Shown in pieces: positions 63,765 to 64,000 of a stretch of 64,000 bases of DNA. Under the pieces are notes generated by a model that saw only the letters and a list, made by a program, of their open reading frames with translations, was not told the DNA's origin and searched no databases. Location of the stretch: the NCBI GenBank assembly GCA_028099475.1, contig JAOHHF010000001.1:1-64000 (forward strand). The letters are read 5' to 3'. The position numbers and the translations under genes were made by a program. The stretch comes from Candidatus Pelagibacter sp. Lineage in GTDB: Bacteria > Pseudomonadota > Alphaproteobacteria > Pelagibacterales > Pelagibacteraceae. Each line of letters begins with the position of its first letter. Position 1 is the first letter of the stretch.

Positions 63765-64000
63765 TTAACTTCCCCAAACATATATTGCCGCAAATAAAAA
63801 CAACCAAACTACATCGACAAAATGCCAATACCATGCAGCTGCTTCAAATCCAAAATGATGTTCCTTTGTAAAATGTCCTTTTTTAGCTCTAGCTAAACAA
63901 ACAGCTAAAAATATTGTTCCAATAATAACGTGGAAACCATGAAAACCTGTTGCCATATAAAATACTGCTCCATAAATATGGCCAGAGTAATTAAATGTAG
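63765..64000 (-). CDS. coxC: Cytochrome c oxidase subunit III, C-terminal part (cut by window edge)
   Basis: The last ~78 residues of an aa3-type oxidase subunit III are present; the frame is open to base 64000, so the gene continues beyond the window. The frame begins [19 protein letters not shown] and continues [14 protein letters not shown], then [21 protein letters not shown] (read as [17 protein letters not shown]), the family's C-terminal signature. It heads the coxC-surf1-thrC-peroxiredoxin run. Confidence 0.92.
   Translation of the reverse strand, partial: TFNYSGHIYGAVFYMATGFHGFHVIIGTIFLAVCLARAKKGHFTKEHHFGFEAAAWYWHFVDVVWLFLFAAIYVWGS

Overview
The window looks like a contiguous piece of chromosome from an AT-rich, streamlined marine alphaproteobacterium, most probably a member of Pelagibacterales (SAR11). 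This is inferred from the very low GC, spacers of a few bases or overlapping genes nearly throughout, ATG/GTG/TTG starts with few Shine-Dalgarno sites, a CcrM-type methylase, an alphaproteobacterial bc1/cox respiratory chain, a split b/b' ATP synthase stator and a crtI-crtB-crtY-blh retinal cluster. No marker gene was compared, so the assignment rests on gene content and order.

Layout. 1-725 is a long non-coding region (exceptional for such a genome) with two different tandem repeat arrays. 726-3926 holds an RsbU-like phosphatase, the prepilin peptidase and two small membrane or envelope proteins. 3958-13332 is a minus-strand type IV pilus operon, transcribed pilT, fimT/gspH-like, pilV, pilW, pilX, an unknown secreted protein, then pilY1; the major pilin and the assembly platform are not in the window. 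13484-20367 carries mixed metabolic genes: a 2OG-Fe oxygenase and an ELM1-like protein, thioredoxin reductase, an ADP-ribosylglycohydrolase-like protein, an HxlR regulator divergent from an epimerase, and an aspartate aminotransferase. 20403-26139 is uvrB, a folM-like SDR, folB, uvrC and pgsA. 26136-29738 is ilvE, divergent from a MarR-response regulator-histidine kinase operon, and an UbiK-like protein. 29756-35684 is lgt, a MidA-like methyltransferase, pgeF, prs, rplY, pth and ychF, facing the petABC bc1 operon (35661-38222). 38313-41428 has trmL, hemF, greA, cca and tRNA-Gln. 41462-49651 has ispE, a TPR protein, an aberrant family-4 UDG, rnhB, ccrM, an FAD monooxygenase, mutY, a DUF721 protein and a DsbA-like protein. 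49660-54588 is an unusually short smc followed by the F0 genes atpI-B-E-F'-F. 54629-61253 is crtI-crtB-crtY-blh-ispH-thrB-rnhA, converging on coxC-surf1-thrC-peroxiredoxin (61245-64000; coxC runs off the edge).

How the genes work together. Several sets form pathways: isoprenoid supply (ispE, ispH) feeding carotenoid cleavage to retinal, presumably for a rhodopsin encoded elsewhere; respiration and ATP synthesis (petABC, coxC, surf1, F0 genes, hemF); DNA repair (uvrB, uvrC, mutY, UDG); and threonine synthesis (thrB, thrC). The observations most worth following are the repeat-rich 725-base spacer, a GANTC-bearing inverted repeat in front of ccrM, an SMC with no recognisable hinge, a UDG lacking three of four Fe-S cysteines and carrying an Asn-Pro-Ser motif, a PilY1 whose von Willebrand A domain is split by a roughly 360-residue insertion, and paired palindromes between the HxlR gene and its divergent neighbour. 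No clearly new multi-gene system was seen.
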